This document shows positions 32,989-42,163 of a stretch of 64,000 nucleotides of DNA, one piece after another. Numbering within the stretch: position 1 is the stretch's first letter; every line of letters starts with the position of its first letter. The position numbers and the translations under genes were made by a program. The DNA comes from an uncultured beta proteobacterium (GTDB lineage: Bacteria; Pseudomonadota; Gammaproteobacteria; Burkholderiales; SG8-39): positions 17,869 to 81,868 of the forward strand of contig CADEDU010000003.1 in NCBI GenBank assembly GCA_902826155.1. The letters run 5' to 3'. Below the pieces are notes generated by a model. The model was not told where the DNA came from. It searched no databases and saw only the letters and a list, made by a program, of their open reading frames with translations.

Positions 32989-33654
32989 CTACGCGCTGCG
33001 TTCGATCACAATGTCCCACTTCGCGGTCCACTCCTTGGTGCCGGCCACCGGTCGGAAGATGGCGAGCAGCGTGTCCTGCTCGCGGCCGTTGCGCACGCTG
33101 GCGAACAGTCCGTCGGTGGCGTTCTGCGGATGCCCGGCGATGTACATCTGCGATATGAAATCGCGAATACCGGATGCGGTCAGCCTGAAGTGGATGTGGG
33201 GTGTGCGCCCCGGGTACGGCACCGGCTTGATCGTCTTGAAGTAGTAGCCGCCGGCTTCATCGGTGGACACGCGCCCGTAGGCCTGGAAATTCGGATCGAG
33301 CGGCGCGGGGTTGCTGTCGCGCGGATGGTGATAGCGCCCGTGCGTGTTGCATTGCCAGATCTCGACCTGCACGTCCTTGATCGGCCGACCGCGCGTATCG
33401 AACACATTGCCCGACAGGTGCGTGATCTCGCCCTGCGCGATGCCGGTGCGACCAGCGACGCGCGTGAGATCGAAATCGATATCCGCGGGAAAACTCGCCG
33501 GATAGAACGGCCCTGGCGTTTGCGCGGGTGTGCGCACCGCGCTCTGCGCGATCGACACGGTGGGAGTGAGCAACGCGCCGGTACCGGCGAGGCTGGTCAA
33601 GCCGGCGGCCGAGGCCGAGGCGGCCACGAGACGGCGGCGCGAAAGATTCGTCAT
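32989..33654 (-). CDS. Tat-exported intradiol ring-cleavage dioxygenase
   Basis: This protein of 221 residues has a twin-arginine signal (SRRRLVAASASAAG) and the Fe(III) site of intradiol dioxygenases: Tyr108 in HGRYHHPRD, Tyr147 in KPVPYPGR, and His153/His155 in TPHIHFRL. Family members such as protocatechuate 3,4-dioxygenase cleave catechols between the hydroxyls. Tat-signal versions are exported and occur in several proteobacteria. It lacks a second subunit gene, so it acts as a single-chain form. The N-terminal in-frame extension to 33741 is not used, as the ATG at 33654 starts the Tat signal. Confidence 0.9.
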   Translation of the reverse strand: MTNLSRRRLVAASASAAGLTSLAGTGALLTPTVSIAQSAVRTPAQTPGPFYPASFPADIDFDLTRVAGRTGIAQGEITHLSGNVFDTRGRPIKDVQVEIWQCNTHGRYHHPRDSNPAPLDPNFQAYGRVSTDEAGGYYFKTIKPVPYPGRTPHIHFRLTASGIRDFISQMYIAGHPQNATDGLFASVRNGREQDTLLAIFRPVAGTKEWTAKWDIVIERSA

Positions 33655-33756
33655 GGTCAGACCCTTCAAAATGGATTGCCGATTGGATGTCGATCGGCGC
33701 GATTGGTTCTCGAGCGGGCGTGCCGCCCGGTGCATGCGCACTCGTACGCGCGCTCG

Positions 33757-33791
33757 GTGCGTCGCTCAGTGCGTCGCTCAGTGCGTCGGTT
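33757..33791. repeat. 12-base tandem repeat across the HtrA-like stop codon
   Basis: The unit GTGCGTCGCTCA occurs at 33757-33768 and 33769-33780, with a third partial copy after that. On the minus strand it places in-frame TGA codons 12 bases apart at the end of the HtrA-like gene, the same arrangement as at 18670-18700. Confidence 0.85.
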
Positions 33792-34875
33792 TATCGCGAA
33801 AGTACTCGGCGCGATCGATCGACTTCACTTTCAGGTCTTTCAGCTCGGCCCCCTGCAGTACCTTGAACGGCACCTCGACGCCCGCCGGCCCGATCGCCCA
33901 CATTTTGCGGTACATCTCCGAGTGCGACTTGACCGTGTCGCCACCGACGCCGAGCACGATGTCGCCCGGCTTCAGCCCAGCCTTGTCGGCCGGGCTTTCC
34001 GGACTCACTCGCGTCACCAGCAGCCGACCTTGCAACTCCTCGGTTGCCAGCCCCAGCCACGGACGGGTCGGCCCGCTGCGCTTGCCTTGCTTGATGAGGT
34101 CGGCCAGGATCGGTTTGAGGACATCGACCGGCACGAACATGTTGCCCGGCTCGCCACCCGCGTCGCGCACCAGCAGCGACCCGACGCCGACGAGACGCAG
34201 ATCGCGATTGATGAGCGCGGCACCGGCCCATGCCATGGTCGGCGGCGATACGAAGATCGCCTGATCGAGCAGATATTCCCAGCTGCCCGCGAACGGGCGC
34301 TTGGCGGTAACGCGTCCGAAGCTCGCCGCGTCGCGTCCGCCGTGAGGCAGCACGATCACCGGCTCTTTCTCGGTCAGCGCACCGGAATCACCCAGATCGA
34401 TCGGCTTGGCTTCCAGCGGCGCGGTGGCACGCAACAGACCGAAGCCGGTAGCGTGATCGTAGCCGGCGAGCGTGGCCGGCACGGTCTTGTTGGCACTGGT
34501 CACGAGTTCGATCGCGTCGGACTCGATCACCAGATAGCCGATCGTGAGTACGTGCCCCTTGCCATCGATCACGATGCCCGAACCCTCTCGCGTCGGCCCG
34601 AGCGTCGCATTGGAGCGCGCATCGGGCAGCGCCTTGACGCGGACCTGCACGATCGCCGACACGAGCTGATCGGCGCTCGCACCACCTTCTGCACGCTTGA
34701 TGTCCTGGGCGATCGCGGACGCTGCGCACCACAGCGAACTCACGAGGACCGCGAGTGTCGCGCAGGCGGCGCGCCTAACCGATGCGGCGCGCTTAGCGAA
34801 CGCGGCGAGCGTAGCGAACGAAACGCGGGGTGCGACCGCGGTACGCGTAGCGAGCGAAATCGATCGACCGAGCAT
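33778..34875 (-). CDS. HtrA-like PDZ protein with a degenerate catalytic triad
   Basis: This exported protein (365 residues) has the layout of an S1C/HtrA protease: signal peptide (about 1-57), trypsin-like domain (about 68-262) and a PDZ domain (about 270-350; LGLATEELQGRLLV, then SPADKAGLKPGDIVLGVGG). All three catalytic residues are replaced. The His position reads GHVLTIGYLVIES (Tyr114 for His), the Asp position reads YDHATGFGLL (Gly144 for Asp), and the Ser position reads AWAGAALIN (Ala217 for Ser in GNSGGPLVN). It is therefore probably a non-proteolytic binding or chaperone-like protein. Start: GAGGAGCACTGGTC before ATG 34875. Confidence 0.85.
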   Translation of the reverse strand: MLGRSISLATRTAVAPRVSFATLAAFAKRAASVRRAACATLAVLVSSLWCAASAIAQDIKRAEGGASADQLVSAIVQVRVKALPDARSNATLGPTREGSGIVIDGKGHVLTIGYLVIESDAIELVTSANKTVPATLAGYDHATGFGLLRATAPLEAKPIDLGDSGALTEKEPVIVLPHGGRDAASFGRVTAKRPFAGSWEYLLDQAIFVSPPTMAWAGAALINRDLRLVGVGSLLVRDAGGEPGNMFVPVDVLKPILADLIKQGKRSGPTRPWLGLATEELQGRLLVTRVSPESPADKAGLKPGDIVLGVGGDTVKSHSEMYRKMWAIGPAGVEVPFKVLQGAELKDLKVKSIDRAEYFRDKPTH

Positions 34876-34999
34876 GACCAGTGCTCCTCATCACGATTGA
34901 ATCGGGGGTCGTGCTCTTATACTCCCGGCATCTGTCCGTCGCAATCGCGTGGGAATCGCGTCCCAGTCACGCGCCTCGTCGCTTTCAGCCACCGTCAGC

Positions 35000-35404
35000 A
35001 TGCGCTCGCCAGTTCGCCTGTCCGCATTCGATGCAATCGCCGAAGAACGGATCGCCGAAGCCATTCGTCGCGGCGATCTCGACAACCTTCCGGGTGCCGG
35101 AAAGCCCCTCGACCTGGAAGGCGATCCGCTCGTGCCCGAAGACGTGCGCGCGATTTACCGCATCCTGAAGAACGCCGGGTTCGTCCCGCCCGAAGTCATC
35201 GAGCGACGCGAGCTTGCCGAACTGGAAGCGGCACTGCCCACGATCACCGACGCCGATGCGCGATCCAAGGCACTCGCCAAGCTCGCGCTGCTGCGCACGC
35301 GCCTGGGTGCACATCGCGGCGGGCGTCACTGCCAATCGGCGCTACGCGCAGAAGATCATCGAGAAGCTCGCGGGCGGCGGCTGACGGCGGGTTCTGGTCG
35401 ATGA
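35000..35404 (+). CDS. DUF1992 (DnaJC28-conserved) protein, probable C-terminal frameshift
   Basis: The protein matches the DUF1992 family (MRSPVRLSAFDAIAEERIAE, then LDNLPGAGKPLDLEGDPLV and RILKNAGFVPPEVIERREL). Family members normally end in a tail resembling YxxKxIxRL. In the used frame the end is an unlikely Arg-rich stretch. In the frame shifted by one base, from about 35320, the sequence continues ANRRYAQKIIEKLAGGG and stops at 35382-35384, which looks like the true C-terminus. A one-base indel near 35315-35330 (a GC-rich run) is likely, either a real frameshift or a sequencing error. I chose ATG 35000 over 34949, which would add residues unlike the family. Confidence 0.7.
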   Translation: MRSPVRLSAFDAIAEERIAEAIRRGDLDNLPGAGKPLDLEGDPLVPEDVRAIYRILKNAGFVPPEVIERRELAELEAALPTITDADARSKALAKLALLRTRLGAHRGGRHCQSALRAEDHREARGRRLTAGSGR

Positions 35405-36543
35405 CGGCGTGGGTGCGTCAAGTGATAGACCGCGTAGAGCAGCGCGCCCCAGCTGATTGCGATCGCGCCCATCACGCGAAACGCGGCGACGATGCCGATC
35501 GCGTCGTTCATCCACCCCATCAGCAGCGGCGTGGAGAAATGCGAGAGGCCCCAGCCCAGTCCGCCGAGCGCCATCGCCGAGCCGCGTTCGGTCGGTGATG
35601 ACGATTCGGTCATGAGCAGCTGAAAGTAGATGGTCATCACGCTCGATCCGAGCCCCACGCACAACAGGAACACCGCGATCGGTACCGGCTGCGTGAACAC
35701 CGCGGCCAGCAGTATCGACAAGCCCACGATGAGCGCCGCCATCAGCGGCCAACGTACTTCATCGGTTCGCTTGACGAAGTAACCGACCACCACGCCTGCC
35801 GCCGCCGCGCCGACCCCTCGCAACGCGAGCAGCGTTCCGGTTTCATCGCCCGCATAACCCAGCTCGACCAGCAGGATCGGATAGAACGACGACGACAGCG
35901 AGAACGGCAGCGCCGAGATATAGGCGCACAGGATGCCGTAGTACATGAGCGGACGCTTCATCAGCGCAACGTAATTCGCAAGCAGAGGCGCGTGCGGCCG
36001 CGGGTCGGCCGCTGGGGTCTTGAACGCGAGCAGCGAGAGCGCGCTCGCCGCGCCCATCGCCGTGAACACCCAGAACCCGAGCCGGAAGCCCGCCCACTCG
36101 ACGATGACGCCGGCGATCACCGTGCCCGCGATCTGGCCGATGCTCGCGAGCGCATTGACGCGCCCGAAGTGCTTGCTCTGGTCGCCGGGCAGGTCGGCGG
36201 CCATCGCCCAGGTGGAGGGCCAGTAGAACGCGCGGCTGACCATGAACACCGACTGCGCGATCATCAGTCCGGCCATGCTGCCCGACAACGCGAAAACGAT
36301 ACCGCCCGCGAGCATGCACAAGCACGAGCCCACCGCGAGTCGCAGCCCACCCAATCGATCGGTATAGGCGCCGGCCACCAGCGACAGCCCGATCTGCGCC
36401 ACCACCGGCAGACTCACCAGCGTGCCGATCGCCACGCCCGAGAAGCCGAGGCTGCGCGCGTAGAGCGGCACGAGCACGTAGGTCATGCCGAGTCCGAAAT
36501 TCCACGCGAACCCGGAGAAATAGAACGCGACGATGGAGGTCAA
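35356..36543 (-). CDS. MFS transporter
   Basis: This 395-residue inner-membrane transporter of the major facilitator superfamily has 12 predicted helices in two halves. The cytoplasmic loop motif is GAYTDRLGGLRLAVGS (DxxxGxxR/K type), and VSRAFYWPSTWAMAADLPGD lies in the fifth helix region, as in sugar or drug/metabolite MFS proteins. It is divergent from a second MFS gene and overlaps the end of the DUF1992 gene region convergently. The substrate is unknown. Confidence 0.88.
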   Translation of the reverse strand: MTSIVAFYFSGFAWNFGLGMTYVLVPLYARSLGFSGVAIGTLVSLPVVAQIGLSLVAGAYTDRLGGLRLAVGSCLCMLAGGIVFALSGSMAGLMIAQSVFMVSRAFYWPSTWAMAADLPGDQSKHFGRVNALASIGQIAGTVIAGVIVEWAGFRLGFWVFTAMGAASALSLLAFKTPAADPRPHAPLLANYVALMKRPLMYYGILCAYISALPFSLSSSFYPILLVELGYAGDETGTLLALRGVGAAAAGVVVGYFVKRTDEVRWPLMAALIVGLSILLAAVFTQPVPIAVFLLCVGLGSSVMTIYFQLLMTESSSPTERGSAMALGGLGWGLSHFSTPLLMGWMNDAIGIVAAFRVMGAIAISWGALLYAVYHLTHPRRHRPEPAVSRRPRASR

Positions 36544-36746
36544 GGCGGCAAAGGGGACGTCAGGCGGAGGACAGGCAGAGGACGGGCACTGCGCGGGCAG
36601 GCGCGCAGGATACGAGGAATCGCGCGCGCGATCTCAAGCGCGCTGCCACGCACAGTCCCATGCGCGATCCTGCGTACATTCCCAAGCGTAGAATCGACCG
36701 CATGCGTGCGCGCGAGACCGCGTGCGAGCACCAACGGAGACGACAA

Positions 36747-37931
36747 GTGGACCCGCAACGCAATCAGCTGGCGTTCTACCTCAACGCGGGCCATCTGCTC
36801 GATCATCTGTTCATGTTGATCTTCCCGACGGTGGTGCTAGCGCTGTCGCAGGAATGGAACCGGCCCTATAGCGAACTGCTGCCGCTTTCGATGGGCGCGT
36901 TCATCGCGTTCGGTGCGGGCTCGATTCCCGCCGGCTGGCTGGCCGATCACTGGAGCCGCTTCGGCATGATGGTGGTGTTCTTCATCGGCATCGGCGCGGC
37001 GAGCATCCTCACCGGCTTTGCGCAGTCGCCGTGGCAGATCGCGGCGTGCCTGACGCTCATTGGCATGTTCGCGGCGATCTATCACCCGGTCGGCATCGCG
37101 ATGCTGGTCGCCAACGAAACCAAGCGCCTCGGCCGCACGCTCGGCGTGAACGGCGTATGGGGCAACTTCGGCGTGGCGTTCGCCGCGCTCATCGCCGGCG
37201 CGCTGGCGCAGTGGTTCGGCTGGCGCACCGCATTCATCGTGCCGGGCATCCTGAGCATCGGGGTGGGCATCGCGTTCTACTTCGCGGGCAAGCACGTGAC
37301 GGTCGGCAAGACCGCCGCGAAGGGCCCGGGGCCGAAGCTGCCGGTCGCGATGCTCGCGCGCATCTTCGTGATCATCGCGATCACCACGTCGATCGGCGGG
37401 CTCATCTTCAACGCGACCACCGTGTCGATGCCCAAGCTGTTCGACGAGCGCCTGAACGCGCTGACCAACACCACGCTGGGCATCGGCGTACTGGTGTGCA
37501 TTGTCTACATGATCGCGGCGATGGCGCAGTTGCTGGTGGGCCGGCTGATCGACAGTCAGCACATCAAGAACGTGTTCGTAGCGGTGACCGCGCTGCAGAT
37601 CCCGCTGCTGTTGCTCGCCGGCGTTTCGCAGGACGTGATCATGCTGATCGTCGCGGTGGCGATGATGTTCTTCGTGTTCGGACAGATCCCGATCAACGAC
37701 GCCATGATCGCCCGCTACACCGCCGACGAGTGGCGCGCGCGCGCCTACGCGGTGCGCTACGTCGTGTCGTTCAGCGCGAGCACGCTGGCGGTGCCGCTGA
37801 TCGCATGGGTACACGCGCGCTATGGCGATCTGCAGCCGCTCTACGTCGTGCTCGGCGTGCTCGCACTCGGGCTGGTGGGTGCCGCGCTCGCATTTCCCGG
37901 GGAACGTGCGTTCAAGACGCAGCCCGCCTGA
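36747..37931 (+). CDS. MFS transporter (second, divergent)
   Basis: This membrane transporter of 394 residues begins VDPQRNQLAFYLNAGHLLDH. Loop 2-3 has GWLADHWSRFGMM and loop 8-9 has a similar sequence. Its topology and opening (DHLFMLIFPTVVLALSQEW) resemble the fosmidomycin-resistance/Fsr-like MFS group. I use GTG 36747 because GGAG lies seven bases before it; an ATG 87 bases upstream is in frame but has an Arg-rich, unlikely start. The next gene begins 19 bases later, so co-transcription with the FadH-like gene is likely. Confidence 0.87.
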   Translation: MDPQRNQLAFYLNAGHLLDHLFMLIFPTVVLALSQEWNRPYSELLPLSMGAFIAFGAGSIPAGWLADHWSRFGMMVVFFIGIGAASILTGFAQSPWQIAACLTLIGMFAAIYHPVGIAMLVANETKRLGRTLGVNGVWGNFGVAFAALIAGALAQWFGWRTAFIVPGILSIGVGIAFYFAGKHVTVGKTAAKGPGPKLPVAMLARIFVIIAITTSIGGLIFNATTVSMPKLFDERLNALTNTTLGIGVLVCIVYMIAAMAQLLVGRLIDSQHIKNVFVAVTALQIPLLLLAGVSQDVIMLIVAVAMMFFVFGQIPINDAMIARYTADEWRARAYAVRYVVSFSASTLAVPLIAWVHARYGDLQPLYVVLGVLALGLVGAALAFPGERAFKTQPA

Positions 37932-37950
37932 TTCACTCTCGCCTCGAATC

Positions 37951-39957
37951 ATGACCACGCACTTCCCGCATCTGTTCACACCGCTCAAAGTCGGTGCATT
38001 CACCCTCAAGAACCGCATCGTCATGGGATCGATGCACACGCGCCTGGAAACGCTGCCCGACGGGGTGGCACGCAAGGCGGCGTTTTACGCCGAACGCGCC
38101 AAGGGCGGCACCGCGCTGATCATCACCGGCGGCTACTCACCCAATCCGGCCGGGCGCATGGAAGAGATCGCCGAGGTGTTCAACACGCACGAGCAGATCG
38201 CCGAGCATCGCGAGATCGTCGCGGCGGTGCATCGGCACGGCGCCCTGATCGCGTTGCAGATCCTGCACGCCGGCCGTTACGCGAAGGTCGAACTGCCGGT
38301 TGCGCCATCGGCGATCGCCTCGCCGATCAACAAACGCACGATCCACGCGTTGACCAGCGACGAGGTCGAGCAGACGATCGCCGACTATGTGCATTGCGCG
38401 CAGCTCGCACGCGAGGCGGGCTACGACGGGGTCGAGATCATGGGCTCCGAGGGCTATCTGATCACCACGTTCCTCGCCGCGCGCACCAACACACGCACCG
38501 ACGGTTGGGGCGGTACGTTCGAGCAGCGCATGCGCTTCCCGGTGGAAGTCGTGCGCCGCACGCGGGCCGCGCTGGAGCGCGATTTCCTGATCATCTTCCG
38601 CACCTCGGCGCTCGACCTGATCGAAGGCGGACTCACCGCGGACGAGATCGCGACGTTGGCGCGTGCACTCGAGGTTGCGGGTGCCGACGTGCTCGACACC
38701 GGCATCGGCTGGCACGAAGCGCGCGTGCCCACCATCGGCTACATGGTGCCGCGCGCGGGCTGGCGCGACGCCACCGCGCGACTCAAGAAGGCCGTGTCGA
38801 TTCCGGTGTTCGCCACCAATCGCATCAACACGCCCGAGCTGGCCGAGGAGCTGATCGGCGCCGGTGTGGCCGATGCGGTGTCACTCGCGCGGCCGATGCT
38901 CGCCGACCCCGAATTCGCCAACAAGGCGCGCGAGGGCCGTGCTGATGAGATCAACGTGTGCATCGCGTGCAATCAGGCGTGCCTCGATCTGATCTTCGCC
39001 AGCCGCGTCGCCACCTGCCTGGTCAATCCGCGTGCGTGTTACGAGTTCGATGGCGCCACCGGCGCGGCGGCTCGCAAGAAGCGCGTCGCGATAGTCGGTG
39101 CCGGTGCGGCCGGCATGGCCAGCGCGGTCACCGCCGCCGAACGCGGCCACGCGGTGACGCTGTTCGAAGCCAGCGCGCAGTTGGGCGGACAGATGACACT
39201 CGCGGCGCGAGTGCCGGGCAAGGAGTTCGCCGCCACCATCCGCCACTACGCCGCGCGCATGAAGCGCCTCGGCGTCGATGTGCGGCTGAACACACGGGCG
39301 AACGCCGACGCGCTCGCCGGCAAGTTCGACGAGGTCGTGATCGCCAGCGGCGTCGTGCCACGGCGGCTCGCGATGCCCGGCGCCGACGGCCCGAACGTGC
39401 TGCACTACGACGAGGTGCTGTCGGGCGCAAAGCCGGTGGGCGAACGGGTCGCGATCATCGGCGCGGGCGGTATCGGCTTCGACGTCGCGGTGTTCCTGAG
39501 CGCGCCTGAATCGAGTACCGCGGCGTTTCTGGCCGACTGGTCGGTCGATCCAACCGGCGCCGCGCCGGGCGGACTCAAACCTGCATCCCCCGCGCACGCC
39601 AAGCGACGCATCACGATGATGCAGCGCTCGACCAAGACGCCGGGCCGCACGCTGGGCATGACCACCGGCTGGGCGATCCGCATGGAACTGGCGCGGCGTG
39701 GTGTCGCCATCCTTGCCGGCGTGGAGTACCAGTCGATCGACGCGCGCGGCGTGCAGATCGTGCATGAAGGCACGCCCAAGCTGATCGAAGCCGATACCGT
39801 GGTGATCTGCGCCGGCCAAGAATCGGAGCGCGCCCTGTACGACGCGCTCGTTGCACGCGGGGTCACCGCGCATCTGATCGGCGGGGCCAAGCTCGCCACC
39901 GAGATCGACGCGATGCGCGCGATCAAGGAAGGCACCGACGTCGCGCTGGCGATGTAG
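37951..39957 (+). CDS. NADPH-dependent 2,4-dienoyl-CoA reductase-like flavoenzyme (FadH/OYE)
   Basis: This 668-residue enzyme (E. coli FadH has 672) consists of an N-terminal FMN-binding old-yellow-enzyme barrel (about 1-330), a 4Fe-4S cluster and a C-terminal FAD/NAD(P)H-binding part. Cluster ligands are Cys337, Cys340, Cys344 and Cys356 (CIACNQACLDLIFA...TC). The active-site Tyr169 (SEGYL) and His255 (GIGWHEARVP) correspond to Tyr166 and His252 of E. coli FadH with a constant offset. The FAD motif is VAIVGAGAAGMASA. It reduces 2,4-dienoyl-CoA or a related conjugated substrate. It lies between an MFS transporter and a methyltransferase. Confidence 0.9.
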   Translation: MTTHFPHLFTPLKVGAFTLKNRIVMGSMHTRLETLPDGVARKAAFYAERAKGGTALIITGGYSPNPAGRMEEIAEVFNTHEQIAEHREIVAAVHRHGALIALQILHAGRYAKVELPVAPSAIASPINKRTIHALTSDEVEQTIADYVHCAQLAREAGYDGVEIMGSEGYLITTFLAARTNTRTDGWGGTFEQRMRFPVEVVRRTRAALERDFLIIFRTSALDLIEGGLTADEIATLARALEVAGADVLDTGIGWHEARVPTIGYMVPRAGWRDATARLKKAVSIPVFATNRINTPELAEELIGAGVADAVSLARPMLADPEFANKAREGRADEINVCIACNQACLDLIFASRVATCLVNPRACYEFDGATGAAARKKRVAIVGAGAAGMASAVTAAERGHAVTLFEASAQLGGQMTLAARVPGKEFAATIRHYAARMKRLGVDVRLNTRANADALAGKFDEVVIASGVVPRRLAMPGADGPNVLHYDEVLSGAKPVGERVAIIGAGGIGFDVAVFLSAPESSTAAFLADWSVDPTGAAPGGLKPASPAHAKRRITMMQRSTKTPGRTLGMTTGWAIRMELARRGVAILAGVEYQSIDARGVQIVHEGTPKLIEADTVVICAGQESERALYDALVARGVTAHLIGGAKLATEIDAMRAIKEGTDVALAM

Positions 39958-39974
39958 CCGACAAGGAAAGCGCA

Positions 39975-41132
39975 ATGACCGCACCACTCATCCTCACCAC
40001 GCACGTCGGCAGTCTGATTCGTCCGCCCGCACTAGCAGAGCACATGCGACACGTTCTCGCCGGCGAACGCGTCGATCACGCGACGTACCAGCAGTGCCTG
40101 CGCGAGTCAGTAGCCGAGGTCGTGAAGCAGCAATCCGCGATCGGGCTGGACATCGTCAACGACGGCGAATACGGCAAGTCGCACTGGTATCGCTACGTGC
40201 TCGACCGGTTCGACGGCTTCGAGGCGCGCCCGACCACGCCGGGCGCACAGCAAACGTATTTCGGCGGACGCGACCGCGCGCGCTTTCCCGAGTTCTACGC
40301 GGAGTACGACAAGACGCTGCCGCGCGCGACGATGGAATGGGCCGCGACCGGCCCGGTGCGCTACAAAGGTCAGGAGGTCGTGGCGCGCGATATCGACAAT
40401 CTCAAGGCGGCGCTGCGGGGCGTGAAACACGCCGGGGCATTCCTGCCGGTGGTGGCGCCGGCGAGCCTGCTGCCCGAGTTGAAGAACGCGTACTACAAGA
40501 CCGAAGAGGAGTACGCATTCGCGATCGCCGACGCACTGCGCGTGGAGTATCTCGCCATCGTCGCGGCCGGCTTCACGTTGCAGGTCGACGATGCATGGCT
40601 GCCGGGCATGTACGACCGCATCGTCCCGCCGGGGACCGATGCCGACTATCGCCGGTGGGCCACGATGTGCATCGACGCGTTGAATCATGCGTTGCGCGAT
40701 ATTCCGGAGGAGAAGACGCGCTATCACATCTGTTGGGGCAGCTGGAACGGTCCGCACACCGCCGATCTACCGCTCGAGGATTTCGTCGATCTGATGCTGC
40801 GCATCAAGGTCGGCGCGTACTCGGTGGAAGGCGCCAATCCGCGCCACGAACACGAATGGCGCGTGTGGGAAAGCGTGAAACTGCCCGAGGGACGCAAGCT
40901 CCTGCCCGGGGTCATCAGCCATGCCACCAACATCGTCGAGCATCCGAAGCTGGTGTGCGAACGGCTGGTGCGGCTGGCCAAGGTGCTCGGACCGGAGAAC
41001 GTGATCGGCAGCAGCGATTGCGGGTTCGCACAGGGCGCGCTGTATCAGCGCGTGCACCCGAGCATCCAGTGGGCCAAGCTGCAATCGCTCGTTGAAGGTG
41101 CTGCGCTGGCGAGCAAACAACTTGCGCGGTGA
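39975..41132 (+). CDS. MetE C-terminal-like cobalamin-independent methyltransferase
   Basis: This 385-residue barrel protein is related to the C-terminal half of cobalamin-independent methionine synthase (MetE), but lacks the N-terminal half. Zinc ligands are visible as HICWGSWNGPH (His and Cys) and SSDCGFAQ (Cys). The beginning THVGSLIRPPALAEH is typical of this short family. It is annotated in relatives as 5-methyltetrahydropteroyltriglutamate-homocysteine S-methyltransferase-like, but a true methionine synthase role is unproven. It starts 17 bases after the FadH-like stop, so both are probably one transcript. Confidence 0.87.
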   Translation: MTAPLILTTHVGSLIRPPALAEHMRHVLAGERVDHATYQQCLRESVAEVVKQQSAIGLDIVNDGEYGKSHWYRYVLDRFDGFEARPTTPGAQQTYFGGRDRARFPEFYAEYDKTLPRATMEWAATGPVRYKGQEVVARDIDNLKAALRGVKHAGAFLPVVAPASLLPELKNAYYKTEEEYAFAIADALRVEYLAIVAAGFTLQVDDAWLPGMYDRIVPPGTDADYRRWATMCIDALNHALRDIPEEKTRYHICWGSWNGPHTADLPLEDFVDLMLRIKVGAYSVEGANPRHEHEWRVWESVKLPEGRKLLPGVISHATNIVEHPKLVCERLVRLAKVLGPENVIGSSDCGFAQGALYQRVHPSIQWAKLQSLVEGAALASKQLAR

Positions 41133-41165
41133 ACGCTGCGCCGTCGGGTGCTCGGCGCGCGCAAC

Positions 41166-42107
41166 CTAGCGCGCGAGGAATCGAAGAATTTCGTCCGCCA
41201 ACCGCGTCGCGTCATCCCGCGAACGCATGATCGTATCGGTGACGAACACCCGCTTGCCGAGCGCTTCGATCGCGGCGGCCTGGTCGCGGTCCTGTGCATC
41301 GATCACCCAGGCATCGATGCGCTCACCGTAGTGCCGCGCCACACCGAGCGCGGAGACTTCGGCGCCCAGCTCGGCCATGATCTTCGCGGCCGGCCCTTTG
41401 ATCGCTTTGCCACCGACGATCGGCGACACCGCCACCACCGGCACACGCCGCGTCTGCCACCAGACATCGATTGCAGGCATCGCAAGAATCGGCGCGATGC
41501 TCAAGTACGGGTTCGACGGGCAGACCACCGCCGCCGCCAGATCCGGTGAACGCAGCGCATCCAGGAACGCCGTGCTCGGCTGCGCGTTCTGCGCGCCTGA
41601 GAATTCGAGCTCCAGCAGCCGCGGCTCACAGCGCAGCTTGACGAAGTATTCCTGGAAGGCGAGCCGACCCCTATCCGTGTGCACGACGGTGCGCACCGCG
41701 TCGTTGGACATCGGCACGATCGGATGACGCACGCCAAGCCGCTCGCACAGCGCACGTGTCACCGACGACAGCGACTCGCCCGCGCGCAACCGTTCGGTGC
41801 GCAGCACGTTGGTGGCGAGATCCTTGTCGCCCAGCTTGAACCAGCTCGGGCCGCCGAGCTGTTCGATCGACTCGATGAAGCGCCAGGTCTCGTCCGCCCT
41901 GCCCCAGCCAGTGACGCGATTCGACACGCCCGCGAGCGTGTACATCACCGTGTCGAGATCGGGGCTCACGTGCACGCCGAGATGCTCGAAATCGTCGCCG
42001 GTGTTGACGACGATCGTGAGCGCTTCAGGTGCAAGACAAGCCGCGAGACCTTCGGCGAGCTTGGCGCCGCCGACGCCGCCGGCGAGAGCGAGAAAGTGCT
42101 TGGACAT
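41166..42107 (-). CDS. cofD: 2-phospho-L-lactate transferase, coenzyme F420 synthesis
   Basis: This 313-residue CofD makes the phosphodiester bond that yields F420-0 from the deazaflavin FO and a GDP-activated phosphoacid. The nucleotide motif LAGGVGGAKLAEGLA is at the N-terminus, followed by VVNTGDDFEHLGVHVSPDLD, IVPMSNDAVRT and AVVCPSNPYLSIAPIL, all family hallmarks. F420 occurs in some betaproteobacteria (for example Paraburkholderia rhizoxinica). No cofC, cofE or cofGH lies in the window. It starts 56 bases after the lasso exporter stop in the same direction, so co-transcription with the RiPP cluster is possible. Confidence 0.9.
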   Translation of the reverse strand: MSKHFLALAGGVGGAKLAEGLAACLAPEALTIVVNTGDDFEHLGVHVSPDLDTVMYTLAGVSNRVTGWGRADETWRFIESIEQLGGPSWFKLGDKDLATNVLRTERLRAGESLSSVTRALCERLGVRHPIVPMSNDAVRTVVHTDRGRLAFQEYFVKLRCEPRLLELEFSGAQNAQPSTAFLDALRSPDLAAAVVCPSNPYLSIAPILAMPAIDVWWQTRRVPVVAVSPIVGGKAIKGPAAKIMAELGAEVSALGVARHYGERIDAWVIDAQDRDQAAAIEALGKRVFVTDTIMRSRDDATRLADEILRFLAR

Positions 42108-42163
42108 TGCGGTGATGGTCGGGCAGAGAATTGTGGGCAGAGGTTACCCGCTCCCGCGCTCCG

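Noticed and set aside
39975..41132. Annotation as full methionine synthase MetE
   Set aside because: It covers only the C-terminal half of MetE, so I call it MetE-C-like only.
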